A stretch of 64,000 nucleotides of DNA, taken from NCBI GenBank assembly GCA_002813105.2, contig CP017966.2, positions 1-64,000 of the forward strand, written 5' to 3'. The DNA is from Methanosarcinales archaeon Met12 (GTDB taxonomy: Archaea; Halobacteriota; UBA148; JAJOKI01). Positions within the stretch are counted from its first letter, which is position 1; every line of letters begins with the position of its first letter. Under the pieces are notes generated by a model. That model saw only the letters and a program-made list of their open reading frames with translations. It did not search any database and was not told the origin of the DNA. This document shows, piece after piece, positions 1 to 10,126 of the stretch. Made by a program: the position numbers and the translations under genes.

Positions 1-62
1 TATCGCCTAATAGCAGGTATATGGCTTCGCCTTCGGCACTCCACCCAAATTTGCTTTGTAAA
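1..62 (-). repeat. Partial dispersed repeat at window edge
   Basis: Read on the minus strand, this segment has CAAATTTGGG, then GCCGAAGGC, then a TTAGGCGA end. The same words occur in the longer repeats near 38.06-38.15 kb (plus) and 63.40-63.52 kb (minus). No reading frame is convincing here. The rest up to about 228 is AT-rich with no supportable gene. The match is short and by eye. Confidence 0.3.
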
Positions 63-228
63 CTTCTTTTATCCGCAAACAGTTATACGAATACTCAAAA
101 ATAACAGTTGGTTGTATAAAATAGTAAGAGCACAGATTCAGGATGCGCCGTGTTTTAACAGGTCTACCTATTTTCCTTCTTCTTCAACACCCTTGAACTG
201 TAGTTCAAGGTAGTTATAATTCTTTGAA

Positions 229-387
229 TTATAACACCCTCCATGTTCTCACGATCTCTGCAATAGCAGGTCTCCCCTCGACAAAGAGCTCGATCGCCCT
301 GTGTCTGCCGGTCTGCTGAATCAGTCTGGGACTGGATATCCTTCTGCCAACACATCTTATCTTCTCGCCCTTGATCACATCATTCAT
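229..387 (-). CDS. Small basic protein paired with RHH gene, function unknown
   Basis: A 52-residue reading frame whose ATG overlaps the stop of the upstream ribbon-helix-helix gene in an ATGA junction, the usual sign of translational coupling. The product is arginine-rich (HRAIELFVEGRPAIAEIVRTW near its end) and has no motif I recognise. Its position after an RHH gene suggests a toxin-like partner or a truncated remnant of one. An alternative start 27 bases upstream would overlap the RHH gene by 31 bases. Coding status is uncertain. Confidence 0.35.
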   Translation of the reverse strand: MNDVIKGEKIRCVGRRISSPRLIQQTGRHRAIELFVEGRPAIAEIVRTWRVL

Positions 388-737
388 TCTGGTTCTACCC
401 ATCCTTCCTGCCATAGCTCTAGTAAAGCTTCATTCACCATGCCCATATCGATTCTGAGGGCATCGCTTATATCGTCTGCAGCAATCCTTTCCTTTCCCTT
501 TATGTAATCTTGGACATCTTTTTTAGCCTGCTCATTGCTTATGCTTCTGTACGTCGCAACCTCCAAACCATGCACGTATTCCGCATAATGCCGTATCGCA
601 TCCCGTATCGCATCAGCCTTTGAGCAACCCACTTTTTCCACGATTATATCAAGCGATTCATTTACGTCCTTCAGGTCTACAGGATAAACATAACGATGTG
701 CTTGTTTTGTCGCAGCGCTTACTCTCATTTTCATCAT
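384..737 (-). CDS. Ribbon-helix-helix (CopG/Arc-like) DNA-binding protein
   Basis: About 117 residues from the first of the clustered ATGs (MMKMRVS). Residues about 18-55 read as an RHH fold: a short beta strand (YVYPVDL), then a helix with the pattern SLDIIVEKVGCSKADAIRDAIRHYAEY. The rest is a helical, acidic C-terminus that could be a partner-binding domain. Such proteins act as antitoxins or autorepressors. Three 10-bp direct repeats lie immediately upstream and fit an autoregulatory operator. A frame extending 16 codons upstream exists but would run through that repeat, so I prefer the ATG cluster. The downstream gene overlaps in an ATGA junction. Confidence 0.6.
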   Translation of the reverse strand: MMKMRVSAATKQAHRYVYPVDLKDVNESLDIIVEKVGCSKADAIRDAIRHYAEYVHGLEVATYRSISNEQAKKDVQDYIKGKERIAADDISDALRIDMGMVNEALLELWQEGWVEPE

Positions 738-740
738 GAT

Positions 741-770
741 GTATAAAGTGGTATAAACTTGTATAAAACA
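741..770 (-). promoter_or_regulatory. Three 10-bp direct repeats containing TATAAA: promoter/operator
   Basis: The plus strand reads gtataaagtg, gtataaactt, gtataaaaca in immediate succession, i.e. GTATAAA repeated exactly every 10 bp, on one face of the helix. It lies directly upstream of the RHH gene start. RHH repressors typically bind tandem sites at about helical spacing, so this could be promoter and operator combined. Inferred from position and spacing only. Confidence 0.5.
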
Positions 771-869
771 GTTTCGATGCAGCATCTCTAAGAATGTTTC
801 TTAAGACTTGGGATGGCGAGTTATATAACTAGCAACCAAGGAAAAAAATTCACTGCGAGGGATGGCAAG

Positions 870-932
870 ACTTAAATACATAGATAACTAATTTGACTTT
901 GCATAACTGACTTTCTACTTTTAATCAGAGGT
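870..932 (+). promoter_or_regulatory. psmB promoter
   Basis: A TTAAATA box at 872-878 sits about 55 bases before the psmB start, predicting a leader of roughly 30 nucleotides. An AGAGG stretch at 927-931 lies too close to the first ATG to be a clean ribosome binding site, but suits the second ATG at 939. Confidence 0.4.
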
Positions 933-1568
933 ATGACAATGGCTGACGGTAATCAATACAAAGGCACTACTACAGTTGGATTAACCTGTGAGAACGGCGT
1001 TGTACTAGCAAGCGAAAAACGAGCTACAATGGGCAATTTTATCGCAAGCAAAGATGCCAAGAAGATATATCAAATCGACGACAGGCTGAGTATGGCCACG
1101 GCAGGTGCAATTGGTGATGCGCAGACCCTTGTAAGAATAATCTCAGCAGAGACAAAACTCTACAAAATACGAAGAGAGGAACCGATGACGGTCGGTGCGA
1201 TGGCAACCTTGCTGTCCAACATTCTGTTCACTCGAAGGTATTTTCCATATCTAGTTCATCTGATCGTGGGCGGAATAGATAAAAAAGGCCCTGGTTTATA
1301 TTCATTGGATGCACTGGGCGGACAGATCGAGGAGAAAAAAGCAGTCGCTACCGGTTCAGGATCGCCAATCGCATATGGCGTCCTGGAAGATAGATACAAA
1401 GAGAACATGCCACTGCGAGATGGAGTCACCCTTGCCATACGTGCAGTATACGCGGCCATCAAGAGGGATTCCGCTTCAGGTAACGGAATCGAAGTGGTAA
1501 CTATTACGCCAGAAGAGTATAAAACATTAGATTCAACGGAGATCTCCAAAATAGTCGACAAATTATAG
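933..1568 (+). CDS. psmB: Proteasome subunit beta
   Basis: Catalytic subunit of the archaeal 20S proteasome, a cytoplasmic N-terminal-nucleophile threonine protease. The 211-residue precursor has a short propeptide ending in Gly11 just before Thr12 (KG|TTTVGL), the autoprocessing site that exposes the nucleophile. The downstream lysine is seen in SEKRATMGN and the conserved GSGSP serine/glycine motif near residue 140. Length is normal. ATG at 933 or 939 are both possible and only change the propeptide. The neighbour aCPSF1 follows on the same strand, a pairing seen in many archaea. The alpha subunit gene is far away at 52 kb. Confidence 0.97.
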   Translation: MTMADGNQYKGTTTVGLTCENGVVLASEKRATMGNFIASKDAKKIYQIDDRLSMATAGAIGDAQTLVRIISAETKLYKIRREEPMTVGAMATLLSNILFTRRYFPYLVHLIVGGIDKKGPGLYSLDALGGQIEEKKAVATGSGSPIAYGVLEDRYKENMPLRDGVTLAIRAVYAAIKRDSASGNGIEVVTITPEEYKTLDSTEISKIVDKL

Positions 1569-1637
1569 GCATAATCGTTTTCGATTCATATTTTATATCC
1601 ACTCTAGCGCTACTAGCGTCAGGAGAACAAAAGCACG

Positions 1638-3542
1638 ATGTCAGTAGAAGAAGTTCTTGATGAGCTTAGAACAAAGACCAAAAATAGCCTACCTGCTGGT
1701 GTGACCATATCCGACCTTGATTTTGAAGGTCCAATGCTGGTGATATATACAGAGGAGCCGCGAAAATTCGCAGATAATGGTGACATAATTCGAGCACTCG
1801 CCAAGGAGCTACGTAAACGAGTCGTCGTGCGACCGGATCCCAAGGTACTTGTTGACCCAGGGGATGCTATCAAAAGTATCGAAGAAATCGTCCCGGTAGA
1901 AGCAGGGATTACCGACCACTACTTTGAGGCAGATACGGGTGAAGTCGTCATCGAGGCGCAAAAGCCAGGATTGGTAATAGGACGACATGGCGTCACACTT
2001 CGAGAAATTACGAAAAGCATTGGATGGACTCCCAAGGTAATCCGAACGCCACCAATAGAGTCCTCTATCGTGAAAAACATACGCCAGTACATGCGGTCTG
2101 AATGCGATGATAGAAAAGCCATTTTAAAACAAATCGGCAGAAAAATCCACCGTGATATAACTTACAAAGATTCGTGGGTGCGTATGACGAGTTTAGGTGG
2201 CTGTAGAGAGGTCGGAAGGAGCTCGTTCATATTATCAACGCCAGAGACGCGAGTGTTAATCGATTGTGGCGTCAACGTTGGGTCAGTGGATAATGGTACG
2301 CCATATTTATACGTGCCAGAGGCAAGCCCAATAAGCCAGTTCGATGCAGTAGTCATCACGCATGCCCATCTCGACCATGCAGGACTGGTGCCGCTATTAT
2401 TCAAATATGGGTACGAAGGGCCAATATATCTAACCCCTCCTACTATAGACTTGATGTCTTTGCTACAGCTAGATTACATAGAGGTCGCCGCCAGAGAAGC
2501 GAAGAAAGCGCCATATGACTCATCTATGATACGAAAATGGTTAAAACACACCATTGCGCTGGATTATGGAGATGTGACGGACATAGCCCCTGATGTTAGA
2601 TTGACGTTTCATAACGCCGGACATATACTTGGGTCTGCCATAGCACACTTCCATGTCGGAAATGGATTATACAATGTGGCGTTTACGGGCGACTTCAAAT
2701 ATGAATTGACCAGATTATTCGACCCAGCCGTTAACGAGTTTCCAAGACTGGAAACCATCGTGATGGAGGCAACTTACGGGGGGAGTCAAGATGGCCAACC
2801 ATCCAGACGTGAAGCAGAACAAAAGCTGTATTCTATCATAAAGCAAACGATTGCCAAGGGCGGAAAAGTATTGATCCCGGCATTCGCTGTTGGGAGAAGT
2901 CAAGAGGTCATGATCGTACTGGAGGAGGCGATCAGAACAGGCCTCATCGATAAGATACCCATATACTTGGATGGCATGATCTGGGAGGCTACTGCCATTC
3001 ATACAACATATCCCGAATATCTGAACAATGAACTTCGAGACCTTATTTTCCACAAAGGACTGAATCCATTCATCTCAGATTGTTTCATCCGAGTTGAGCC
3101 GGCGAATCGCCAGAAGATTCTCGAAGGAGAACCTGGAGTGGTGCTCGCAACATCTGGCATGTTGAACGGCGGACCTGTGATGGAGTATCTCAGGGCGTTT
3201 GCTTCGGACAGCAAAAACACGCTAGTATTCGTAGGTTACCAGGGGGAAGGGACCCTCGGACGACGTATCCAGAAAGGCTGGAGCGAAATTCCATTCTCGA
3301 GCGATGGCAAGACGGAGACGGTCAAGGTCAATATGCGAGTAGAGACCGTAGATGGATTTTCCGGTCACTCGGACAGGCAACAGTTGATGAGCTATATCAG
3401 GCGCATGAAGCCGCGACCGGAGCGGATTCTGACCAATCACGGCGATGAGGGCAAGTGCATAGACCTGGCAGGTTCGATATATACGAAATATGGAATAGAG
3501 ACGAGAGCGCCGATGAACCTGGAGACGATACGGTTTATATGA
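1638..3542 (+). CDS. aCPSF1, KH-domain beta-CASP ribonuclease (transcription termination factor)
   Basis: Archaeal homologue of cleavage and polyadenylation factor CPSF73, a dual endo/5'-3' exoribonuclease that cuts U-rich transcript ends and drives termination. The 634 residues comprise N-terminal KH-type RNA-binding domains (about 1-150, with VIGRHG at about 115), then a metallo-beta-lactamase domain from about residue 180 with THAHLDHAG as the HxHxDH zinc motif. The beta-CASP domain follows, with late motifs GFSGHSD and TNHGDEG. Length fits the family. It is probably co-expressed with psmB, about 70 bp upstream. Confidence 0.95.
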   Translation: MSVEEVLDELRTKTKNSLPAGVTISDLDFEGPMLVIYTEEPRKFADNGDIIRALAKELRKRVVVRPDPKVLVDPGDAIKSIEEIVPVEAGITDHYFEADTGEVVIEAQKPGLVIGRHGVTLREITKSIGWTPKVIRTPPIESSIVKNIRQYMRSECDDRKAILKQIGRKIHRDITYKDSWVRMTSLGGCREVGRSSFILSTPETRVLIDCGVNVGSVDNGTPYLYVPEASPISQFDAVVITHAHLDHAGLVPLLFKYGYEGPIYLTPPTIDLMSLLQLDYIEVAAREAKKAPYDSSMIRKWLKHTIALDYGDVTDIAPDVRLTFHNAGHILGSAIAHFHVGNGLYNVAFTGDFKYELTRLFDPAVNEFPRLETIVMEATYGGSQDGQPSRREAEQKLYSIIKQTIAKGGKVLIPAFAVGRSQEVMIVLEEAIRTGLIDKIPIYLDGMIWEATAIHTTYPEYLNNELRDLIFHKGLNPFISDCFIRVEPANRQKILEGEPGVVLATSGMLNGGPVMEYLRAFASDSKNTLVFVGYQGEGTLGRRIQKGWSEIPFSSDGKTETVKVNMRVETVDGFSGHSDRQQLMSYIRRMKPRPERILTNHGDEGKCIDLAGSIYTKYGIETRAPMNLETIRFI

Positions 3543-3580
3543 CCACGTGCGGATTGACTATTGGAATCGGCATTCTCGGT

Positions 3581-3706
3581 GCATTTCTGCTGAAATTCCA
3601 TGTCACCTACCGCCAGCACTTCATCGAGCAGCAATATCTCCGGCTCGGTTTGAATCGCAGTTGAGAATGCTAAACGAACTACCATCCCACGTGAAAACTC
3701 CTTCAT
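3581..3706 (-). pseudogene. Remnant of polysaccharide-export type ABC ATPase
   Basis: About 42 codons read [31 protein letters not shown] and FQQKC. This is the signature loop, Walker B and D-loop region of Wzt/TagH-type ABC ATPases (family pattern SSGMKVRLAFS...[13 protein letters not shown]...F..KC). Walker A and both ends are missing, and the frame runs on into sequence antisense to the 3' end of aCPSF1. The ATG overlaps the stop of the vapC gene, but this is clearly a fragment, not a working ATPase. Confidence 0.6.
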
Positions 3707-4122
3707 GCCTGAGGAATTTTCTGAAATCCCATTCCTACTTGAGCGAAATGGTCATCTTGCGTAAGAATATTGGTGATTCCTATCTCAGCCATGACCACCA
3801 TTGAGGTCAAATCGGTAAATGATACTCTTGGCTTGTCCTGAAACTTTATTCTTAAGATTTTTGCTTTCTCAAATCGCTCTGCGGTAATACGCTCTAAACG
3901 TAGATAACCTTCTTTGATAGCAAGGTCTATTACATCCAGCTGTCTCTTAGCTTCCTTAAAGGATAACTGTCTAAAAAGAAGAGTAAATGTTTCGTCCAGG
4001 ACATAATCTGTCGTGTAGCTCATACTCTTTTGTTTTTTCCATGACGAATAAAGCTCTGTATGCCTTGACTCACGCTTATTTCCCAATACAATCCACCCCC
4101 ATGTGTCAATGAAGTGTTTCAA
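3703..4122 (-). CDS. vapC: PIN-domain ribonuclease, VapC-type toxin
   Basis: A 139-residue PIN-domain protein. It opens with FIDTWGWI (first acidic residue of the PIN active site), has LDETFTLLF with the second acidic cluster in the middle, and [17 protein letters not shown] with the third. The C-terminus [18 protein letters not shown] is typical of VapC-like toxins, which cleave tRNA or other RNA when freed from antitoxin. It follows its predicted antitoxin gene with a 4-base overlap. Downstream is an ABC-ATPase fragment, suggesting insertion into degraded DNA. Confidence 0.85.
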   Translation of the reverse strand: MKHFIDTWGWIVLGNKRESRHTELYSSWKKQKSMSYTTDYVLDETFTLLFRQLSFKEAKRQLDVIDLAIKEGYLRLERITAERFEKAKILRIKFQDKPRVSFTDLTSMVVMAEIGITNILTQDDHFAQVGMGFQKIPQA

Positions 4123-4370
4123 TCTTCTTCACCGTAGAGTATTTCGTCTATCTTGTGAGCAAAGGGTTCAACCGATACACCCCCTATATAATATTTCAGA
4201 ATGGGGTCTTTTTGGGGGTCCAATTCCATTTCTTCCTCTCCTTCTTCTCTCTTCTCTTTTGCTAAAAGATAACTTACGAAATCAAAGACCTCGGCAAGTT
4301 TATCCTCCGATAGACGTTCCACAGCTGCCTTAACTACGTCCTCCAATGTCTGCCTTTTATATTTGCCCAA
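4119..4370 (-). CDS. Antitoxin of VapBC-type module (DUF2281-like)
   Basis: An 83-residue protein. The N-terminal segment (LEDVVKAAVERLSEDKLAEVFDFVSYLLA) matches the helical pattern common to small antitoxins that precede PIN toxins. It is followed by a very acidic linker (KEKREEGEEEMELD) and a C-terminal segment that probably masks the toxin. The stop overlaps the vapC start. Such antitoxins usually repress their own promoter; no clear operator is visible in the AT-rich 200 bp upstream. Confidence 0.75.
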   Translation of the reverse strand: MGKYKRQTLEDVVKAAVERLSEDKLAEVFDFVSYLLAKEKREEGEEEMELDPQKDPILKYYIGGVSVEPFAHKIDEILYGEED

Positions 4371-4586
4371 CTATAATTACGCCCCTTGCTAACTTGTATT
4401 TGTCTATTAGATAGTAAGGTATATAAATTTCATCGTTCTATCGTTCAGAAATTTTCGCTCCCTTTTGCACGTCATCCTCTCATTTTATGCTACTACAATG
4501 TCATCCAATCGTATTTAACAGTTATGAAACCTTATATACTGTGGCAGTTGCGTTACGCAAATTTGATCAGGCAGTTCATCATCATA

Positions 4587-5237
4587 TTAAAATGAATCCT
4601 TAGACTCACACAAATCATCCAATGGACATTTCCCACATCTGGGAGTCCTTGCTCTACAAAATTCTCTGCCAAAGGATATCAGTGCTATATGGGCTGGGCC
4701 GATTTTATCTGGAGAAATCTGACGTTCTAAGACCTTCTTTACTTCCTCGTGGTCGACGTGAATTGGTACAAGTCCAAGCCGCTTTGTCACACGGAATATG
4801 TGCGTATCCACCGGCAGAACAGCATACCCTCCAGCAAAAAGAAGTACGCAGTCCGCAGTCTTAGGACCTATTCCATCTATATCCAGAAGTTCCTTTCGGG
4901 CTTCGTCCATGCCCTTTTGAATCACGCGATTTATATCCCCACCATATCTCGTCATGATCAACTTTGATATGTCCTTAATTCGTCTGGCTTTTATATTGTG
5001 CAATCCTGCAGGCCTTATCAAATCCGTGAGTTCATCGATGTCCGCGTTGGCAATTTCTTCTATCGTCTTGAATCTGGAAAACAGGTTTTGAAATGCGATG
5101 TCGGTATTTTTAGAATTGGTATGTTGCGACAGGACCGTCTTTATCAACGTGCGGAACGGATCATCGTCCTCCCAAATAGGATATCTATATATCTCAAGCA
5201 GTCTGTCTACGATTTTTTGTGCCTTATTCATACTCAT
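4587..5237 (-). CDS. nth: Endonuclease III (DNA glycosylase/AP lyase)
   Basis: Base-excision repair enzyme that removes oxidised pyrimidines and nicks AP sites. The 216 residues show the helix-hairpin-helix GIGPKTADCVLLF carrying the catalytic lysine, and LPVDTHIFRV with the catalytic aspartate. The C-terminal [4Fe-4S] ligand set follows exactly the Cys-x6-Cys-x2-Cys-x5-Cys spacing (CRARTPRCGKCPLDDLC). Length is standard. A second HhH-GPD glycosylase (Ogg type) lies at 61.6 kb. The gene is convergent with nothing and sits downstream of the thermosome gene on the same strand. Confidence 0.95.
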   Translation of the reverse strand: MSMNKAQKIVDRLLEIYRYPIWEDDDPFRTLIKTVLSQHTNSKNTDIAFQNLFSRFKTIEEIANADIDELTDLIRPAGLHNIKARRIKDISKLIMTRYGGDINRVIQKGMDEARKELLDIDGIGPKTADCVLLFAGGYAVLPVDTHIFRVTKRLGLVPIHVDHEEVKKVLERQISPDKIGPAHIALISFGREFCRARTPRCGKCPLDDLCESKDSF

Positions 5238-5318
5238 GGAAAAAATAAAAAAGTGACAGAGGACCTGAATTCATATCGAGAATGCAGGCCCTTCATTGAG
5301 GGGGCGTTAGACACTAAG

Positions 5319-6956
5319 TTACATTTCCATGTCGCCCATTCCGCCCATGCCTGGTGGCATGTCTGGAGCTCCTCTTCCGCCTTTCGGAGTGCTGGCTGCA
5401 ATCACATCGTCGATTCTCAGAATCATGGTGGCAGATTCGGCTGCAGATTTAACTGCATGTGTCTTGAGTCTCAATGGCTCGATGACGCCAGCTTTCTGCA
5501 TGTCGATGACGTCGCCGGTGTTCACATCCAGCCCCGCAGTCTTTTTGCCCTTTTCGTGTTGAGCACGCAGTGAGACCAGCGCATCGATTGGGTCAAGACC
5601 TGCGTTTTCAGCTAACGTCCTGGGAATGATGTCCATCGTATCCGCAAATGCTTCGATAGCTAACTGTTCACGCCCACCAACCGTGGCCGCGTATCTCCTG
5701 AGTCCAAGCGCGACCTCCATCTCGGGAGATGCGCCTCCTGCCACAACTTTCTTATCTTCCATCGCAACCCCTACTACACGCAGCGCGTCATGCACAGCAC
5801 GTTCGACCTCATCGACGACGTGTTCGCTTCCGCCGTGTATGATCAACGATACCGATTTCGGATTCTCGCACCCAGTGATGAACATCATATCTTCCTCTGC
5901 GATCTTCTTTTCCTCGACCAATCCAGCGCTGCCAAGATCACCCTCCTCGACATCGTCAAGGCTCGTCACTATGGACCCGCCAGTTGCACGAGCCAATTTC
6001 TCCATATCGGACTTCTTAACACGTCGTGCAGCCAAGATGCCATGCTTGGCGAGATAGTGCTGCGCCAGGTCATCGATGCCCTTCTGGCAGAATAAGACAT
6101 TTGCACCAGTATCTTTGATTTTGTCTACCATGTCTTTCAGCATGCGCTCCTCTTCATTCAAGAAGGCTTGCAATTGATCTGGAGAGGTTATAGATATCTC
6201 TGCATCAACTGATGTCTTTTTGTACTCAATAGCTGCATCAGAGAGCAAGATCTTTGCATTCTCGACGCACTTGGGCATGCTTGGGTGAACTCTCTCTTTG
6301 TCGATTACCATGCCTTCAATGAGCTCAGAATCTCCGACGGTCCCTCCCACTATCTTCTCAACTTTGATATCATCTATATCAGCTACCCCGTCTTCGAGAA
6401 CAGCCGTGACTGCTCTTACGCAGAGTAGTGGGAATATATCCTTTCCTAATGCCATGCCCTTTCCCGTCATCGCAGTAGCTGCGACTTTCCGAAGCATTTC
6501 TTCGTCATCTTCAGACACTGGTATCGCAATGTTGTCCAGAATATCTACTGCTTTTTGGGCTGCCATTTGATACCCTGACGTGATAATCGTCGGGTGGATA
6601 TCTTGCTCTAAAAGAGCTTCTGCCCTCTTCAACAGTTCTCCTGCAAGAACGACAGTAGTAGTGGTACCATCGCCGACCTCGTCGTCTTGGGTCTTTGCGA
6701 TCTCCACCATCATCTTTGCGGCTGGATGCTCGATATCCATCTCTTTCAGGATGGTTACGCCGTCATTTGTGATGACGACATCCCCCAACGAATCCACGAG
6801 CATCTTGTCCATGCCCTTTGGACCCAAAGTAGTTCTTACGGCATTTGCAACGGTCTTCGCTGCCATAATATTCATGCTCTGGGCTTCCCTGCCCTTCGTT
6901 CTCTGACTACCTTCTCTTAAAATCAATATTGGTTGACCACTTAGTTGTCCTGTCAT
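5319..6956 (-). CDS. thsA: Thermosome subunit (group II chaperonin)
   Basis: ATP-dependent cytosolic chaperonin that folds proteins in a double-ring chamber without a GroES-type cap. The 545 residues include the equatorial motifs [19 protein letters not shown] and the nucleotide loop GDGTTTTV, then a Gly/Met-rich C-terminus ([12 protein letters not shown]) typical of the family. No internal breaks. Only one subunit gene is in this window, so whether the ring is homo- or hetero-oligomeric is unknown. A strong-looking promoter lies about 50 bp upstream. Confidence 0.97.
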   Translation of the reverse strand: MTGQLSGQPILILREGSQRTKGREAQSMNIMAAKTVANAVRTTLGPKGMDKMLVDSLGDVVITNDGVTILKEMDIEHPAAKMMVEIAKTQDDEVGDGTTTTVVLAGELLKRAEALLEQDIHPTIITSGYQMAAQKAVDILDNIAIPVSEDDEEMLRKVAATAMTGKGMALGKDIFPLLCVRAVTAVLEDGVADIDDIKVEKIVGGTVGDSELIEGMVIDKERVHPSMPKCVENAKILLSDAAIEYKKTSVDAEISITSPDQLQAFLNEEERMLKDMVDKIKDTGANVLFCQKGIDDLAQHYLAKHGILAARRVKKSDMEKLARATGGSIVTSLDDVEEGDLGSAGLVEEKKIAEEDMMFITGCENPKSVSLIIHGGSEHVVDEVERAVHDALRVVGVAMEDKKVVAGGASPEMEVALGLRRYAATVGGREQLAIEAFADTMDIIPRTLAENAGLDPIDALVSLRAQHEKGKKTAGLDVNTGDVIDMQKAGVIEPLRLKTHAVKSAAESATMILRIDDVIAASTPKGGRGAPDMPPGMGGMGDMEM

Positions 6957-7003
6957 ACTATACCCTCCACTAATTGAGTTAACGAGATATAACTGTTTGT
7001 ATT

Positions 7004-7018
7004 CCTATATAACCTTTT
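7004..7018 (-). promoter_or_regulatory. Thermosome promoter (BRE/TATA)
   Basis: On the minus strand an A-rich BRE-like stretch (CAAAAAGG) is followed directly by TTATATAG, centred about 53 bases before the thermosome start. This predicts a leader of about 25 nucleotides. The divergent tiaS gene has its own TATA-like sequences at 7181-7190 (TATATAATAA) and 7198-7205. The rest of the 276-bp interval shows nothing else I can support. Confidence 0.45.
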
Positions 7019-7232
7019 TGGAAATCGGTTCTGATGCTCGTTTTACTACTCAATCACCGACTTGGTTGCCAGAATTTGACACTTTCAGAACTACTGTGTA
7101 GTAAATCCAGCGTACTCTAAGATATCTAAAACCTTAGCCATGTGCAAATCTTGGTACATCATTTACTCATCCAATGCTCCTATATAATAAATACTACTAT
7201 AAATAGCAGATATTTGATACGATATTCAATTT

Positions 7233-8594
7233 ATGTCGATGTTCATCGGAATTGATGATACGGACTCAAAAATGAGAATGTGCACCACTTATCTGGCGGC
7301 AGTGTTAGTGGAACGGTTGCAGAACTATGGAGTTATAGTCGACCATCCCAAATTGATCAGGCTTAATCCGAACGTCAGGTACAAGACAAGAGGAAACGGT
7401 GCAATCGCCATTCAAATTCATGTCAACGAAGGGCAGGAGTCTCAAATTGAGGATATCGTCGTCGGTACAGTAAAAGAAATGGCAGAACTTGATGACCCAA
7501 ACACAAACCCAGGGATTGTATTTTTGGATGCGGAAGTTCCCCCTGAAATCACAGAATTCTCCAGACGTGTGATACAGGATGTCGTTACCATCCCAGAGGC
7601 GATGGAACTCGCTAAAAGATATGGTAAAGTATATAGTTTCAAAAATGGGCGGGGCGTCATCGGTGCACTGGCTGCCATCGGGGCAACACTCGAGGAAGAT
7701 TTTACATACGAGCTGATAGCTTATCGTCAAAAAGGGCGATACGGCACTCCACGAAATATCGACAAAGAATCTGTATTAAAAGCAGATCAGACAACATATC
7801 CGTTGACATGGGATACGGTAGACGTTTCCAACGATATAATCGTATTCGCGCCGAGCTCGTCGTGTCCTGTATTATTTGGTATCAGGGGCGACGATATCAA
7901 TGCAATCCAGAATGCATTTGAAATCATCAAATCAGAGCCATTGGAGCGCCACATCCTTTTCAAAACCAATCATGGCACTGATGCACACTTAATGCACGAA
8001 AAGATTTCCTCTGTAAAAAACGAGCGCTCATATATCCTAAGTGGTGTTGTGGTCAAACAGCCACATTCGATCCGGGGGGGACATGTCTTCTTCACCGTTG
8101 CAGAAAACGGTCACAATATCGACTGTGCAGCTTACGAGCCGACAAAGGGATTCAGAGATGTGGTGCGGAGATTATGCGTTGGTGACGAAGTGGTAGTTTA
8201 TGGTGCGTTGAATTTCCGAAGGAAATACAACTGTCGAAATCTCAAAGAGATTACGACTCCACCAGATGTCCCATCTGATGCATCTCACAGATGTTCCATC
8301 TGTGACATCATGAAGAACCGGACCATCAACTTAGAGAAAATAGAAATCGTATCGCTCGCCGACCAGTTCATCAAGCAAAATCCAGTATGTACATGCGGGA
8401 AAAGAATGAAATCGGCTGGCAGGCATCAAGGATATAGGTGTAAAAAGTGCGGAACGGCTGCTGATAAACCAGAGCACATCTCGATAAAAAGAGATCTTGA
8501 GATAGGGCTATATGAAGTACCTCCATCTGCAAGACGACATATTTCAAAGCCGCTGGTTCGGGTGAGGGGCAAAAAAGTTCACCCAGTCCGATAG
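7233..8594 (+). CDS. tiaS: tRNA(Ile2) 2-agmatinylcytidine synthetase TiaS
   Basis: Modifies C34 of the CAU-anticodon tRNA-Ile2 with agmatine, using ATP, so that it reads AUA; an archaea-specific essential step. The 453 residues begin with [10 protein letters not shown], the family hallmark phosphate-binding motif. The middle has the TiaS catalytic region, then an OB-fold-like segment ([11 protein letters not shown] to [15 protein letters not shown]). The C-terminal zinc ribbons show CSICDIM and later CTCGKRMK...YRCKKCG. ATG at 7233 or 7239 would both work. Confidence 0.93.
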   Translation: MSMFIGIDDTDSKMRMCTTYLAAVLVERLQNYGVIVDHPKLIRLNPNVRYKTRGNGAIAIQIHVNEGQESQIEDIVVGTVKEMAELDDPNTNPGIVFLDAEVPPEITEFSRRVIQDVVTIPEAMELAKRYGKVYSFKNGRGVIGALAAIGATLEEDFTYELIAYRQKGRYGTPRNIDKESVLKADQTTYPLTWDTVDVSNDIIVFAPSSSCPVLFGIRGDDINAIQNAFEIIKSEPLERHILFKTNHGTDAHLMHEKISSVKNERSYILSGVVVKQPHSIRGGHVFFTVAENGHNIDCAAYEPTKGFRDVVRRLCVGDEVVVYGALNFRRKYNCRNLKEITTPPDVPSDASHRCSICDIMKNRTINLEKIEIVSLADQFIKQNPVCTCGKRMKSAGRHQGYRCKKCGTAADKPEHISIKRDLEIGLYEVPPSARRHISKPLVRVRGKKVHPVR

Positions 8595-8667
8595 GCTCGA
8601 CAGTAGTATCGTTAGCTTTATCATTGAAGATGCCAAAAAGAAGGGCGAGTATAAAAGGAGAAAGACG

Positions 8668-9564
8668 ATGAAATTAGAGGAACTACGACATGGCACTGAG
8701 TTGCTCAAGCGCGGTTTTGCCAAAATGCAAAAAGGCGGCGTCATCATGGATGTCACCAGTAAAGAGCAGGCAGTGATAGCGGAAAAGGCTGGCGCCGTAG
8801 CCGTGATGGCTCTCCATGCCGTACCGGCAGATATTCGAAAAGTCGGCGGAGTGGCAAGGATGGCGGACCCACTTGTCATAACGGAGATAATGGATGCGGT
8901 CACGATTCCAGTGATGGCAAAGGTGCGGATAGGACACTTTGTCGAGGCGGAGATACTCGAGGCGCTGGGCGTCGATATGGCCGATGAATCAGAGGTATTG
9001 ACGCCTGCTGACGAAAAATATCACATCGACAAGAGAAAGTTCATAATCCCATTCGTATGTGGTGCACGGGACCTTGGGGAAGCCCTGCGTCGCATCGACG
9101 AAGGGGCGGCGATGATACGAACAAAGGGCGAGGCAGGAACTGGCGACGTTAAAGAGGCGGTTAGACACATGAGAGCGATCATGGGCACAATCAGGGAGTT
9201 GAAAGGCAAAAGCGATGAGGAACTGCAACGCGTTGCACGGGAAATCGAAGCACCATTTGAGCTCGTGAAAGAGACGATGAAAATGCAGCGACTGCCGGTC
9301 GTCAACTTTGCAGCTGGCGGAATTGCCACACCTGCAGATGCGGCTTTAATGATGAAATTGGGAGCGGACGGAGTTTTTGTGGGCTCGGGTATTTTCAAGG
9401 CAGAATGCCAGGAGAAAATGGCCAGGGCAATCGTGGATGCGGTGAGCAATTATGACCGTCCTGAGGTACTCGCAGAGATTTCTAAAGGACTGGGCAGTGC
9501 AATGAAGGGGATTGACACTCACACCCTGCCCGAAGGCGAAGTCCTTCAGACGCGCGGTTGGTAA
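8668..9564 (+). CDS. pdxS: Pyridoxal 5'-phosphate synthase, PdxS subunit
   Basis: TIM-barrel synthase that makes PLP from ribose 5-phosphate, glyceraldehyde 3-phosphate and ammonia. The 298 residues show [12 protein letters not shown], the Schiff-base lysine in [12 protein letters not shown], the conserved [10 protein letters not shown] and the phosphate-binding GGIATPADA and GSGIF near the C-terminus. An RBS-like AAGGAG is present before the ATG. The glutaminase partner pdxT follows 10 bp after the stop, so the two form an operon. The PLP made here would serve IscS, SepCysS and MetY elsewhere in the window. Confidence 0.97.
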   Translation: MKLEELRHGTELLKRGFAKMQKGGVIMDVTSKEQAVIAEKAGAVAVMALHAVPADIRKVGGVARMADPLVITEIMDAVTIPVMAKVRIGHFVEAEILEALGVDMADESEVLTPADEKYHIDKRKFIIPFVCGARDLGEALRRIDEGAAMIRTKGEAGTGDVKEAVRHMRAIMGTIRELKGKSDEELQRVAREIEAPFELVKETMKMQRLPVVNFAAGGIATPADAALMMKLGADGVFVGSGIFKAECQEKMARAIVDAVSNYDRPEVLAEISKGLGSAMKGIDTHTLPEGEVLQTRGW

Positions 9565-9574
9565 GTTTGAAGCA

Positions 9575-10126
9575 ATGATTAAAATCGGAATCATCGCACT
9601 ACAGGGAGATATCGAAGAACATATAAAGGCCATGGAGCTGGCGCTATCCGAGCGCAGTGGCGAGGTTGTCGCCATTAAACACAGCGGAATCGTCCCCTCA
9701 TGTGATGCCATCGTCATGCCTGGTGGTGAGAGTACGACCATGAATCTGCTGATGGAGCAGGAGGGCATCGCCTCTGAAATAAAGATTGCTGCAAAACAGG
9801 GCACGCCGATTCTCGGTACTTGTGCAGGCCTTATCCTGCTGTCAAAACTGGGGCTCATGGGCATTCGCGTGACGAGAAATACGTTTGGCCATCAGAGGGA
9901 TTCGTTTGAGTTTCCGCTGAAGATCGGCGCCATAGGCGACGAGCCGTTCAATGCCGTGTTTATCAGAGCGCCAATCATCACAAAGGTTGAAAAGAACGTC
10001 GAGATACTTGCGACGTATGATGGATGCATCGTTGCAGCGAAACAGGATAAACTATTGGCACTCGCGTTCCATCCAGAATTGACTCGAGATATGAGATTAC
10101 ATCACTTCTTTCTGGACATGATATGA
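9575..10126 (+). CDS. pdxT: Pyridoxal 5'-phosphate synthase glutaminase, PdxT subunit
   Basis: Class I glutamine amidotransferase that feeds ammonia to PdxS. From ATG 9575 it is 183 residues, starting MIKIGIIALQGDIEEH. The PGGEST motif, the nucleophile cysteine in LGTCAGLILL and the C-terminal His-x-Glu in AFHPELT form the triad. I rejected a longer frame because the first 21 residues overlap pdxS and have no family match. Its 3' end overlaps the convergent E1-like gene by about 25 bp. Confidence 0.95.
   Translation: MIKIGIIALQGDIEEHIKAMELALSERSGEVVAIKHSGIVPSCDAIVMPGGESTTMNLLMEQEGIASEIKIAAKQGTPILGTCAGLILLSKLGLMGIRVTRNTFGHQRDSFEFPLKIGAIGDEPFNAVFIRAPIITKVEKNVEILATYDGCIVAAKQDKLLALAFHPELTRDMRLHHFFLDMI

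Noticed and set aside
164-355. 63-codon minus-strand frame
   Set aside because: Overlaps the RHH partner gene in another frame with no start signal.
3455-3804. Plus-strand short frames after aCPSF1
   Set aside because: Shadow of the VapC gene and ABC remnant on the other strand.
5329-6906. Plus-strand frames within the thermosome gene
   Set aside because: Antisense shadows of a strongly coding gene; Ser/Ala/Thr-rich translations typical of such shadows.
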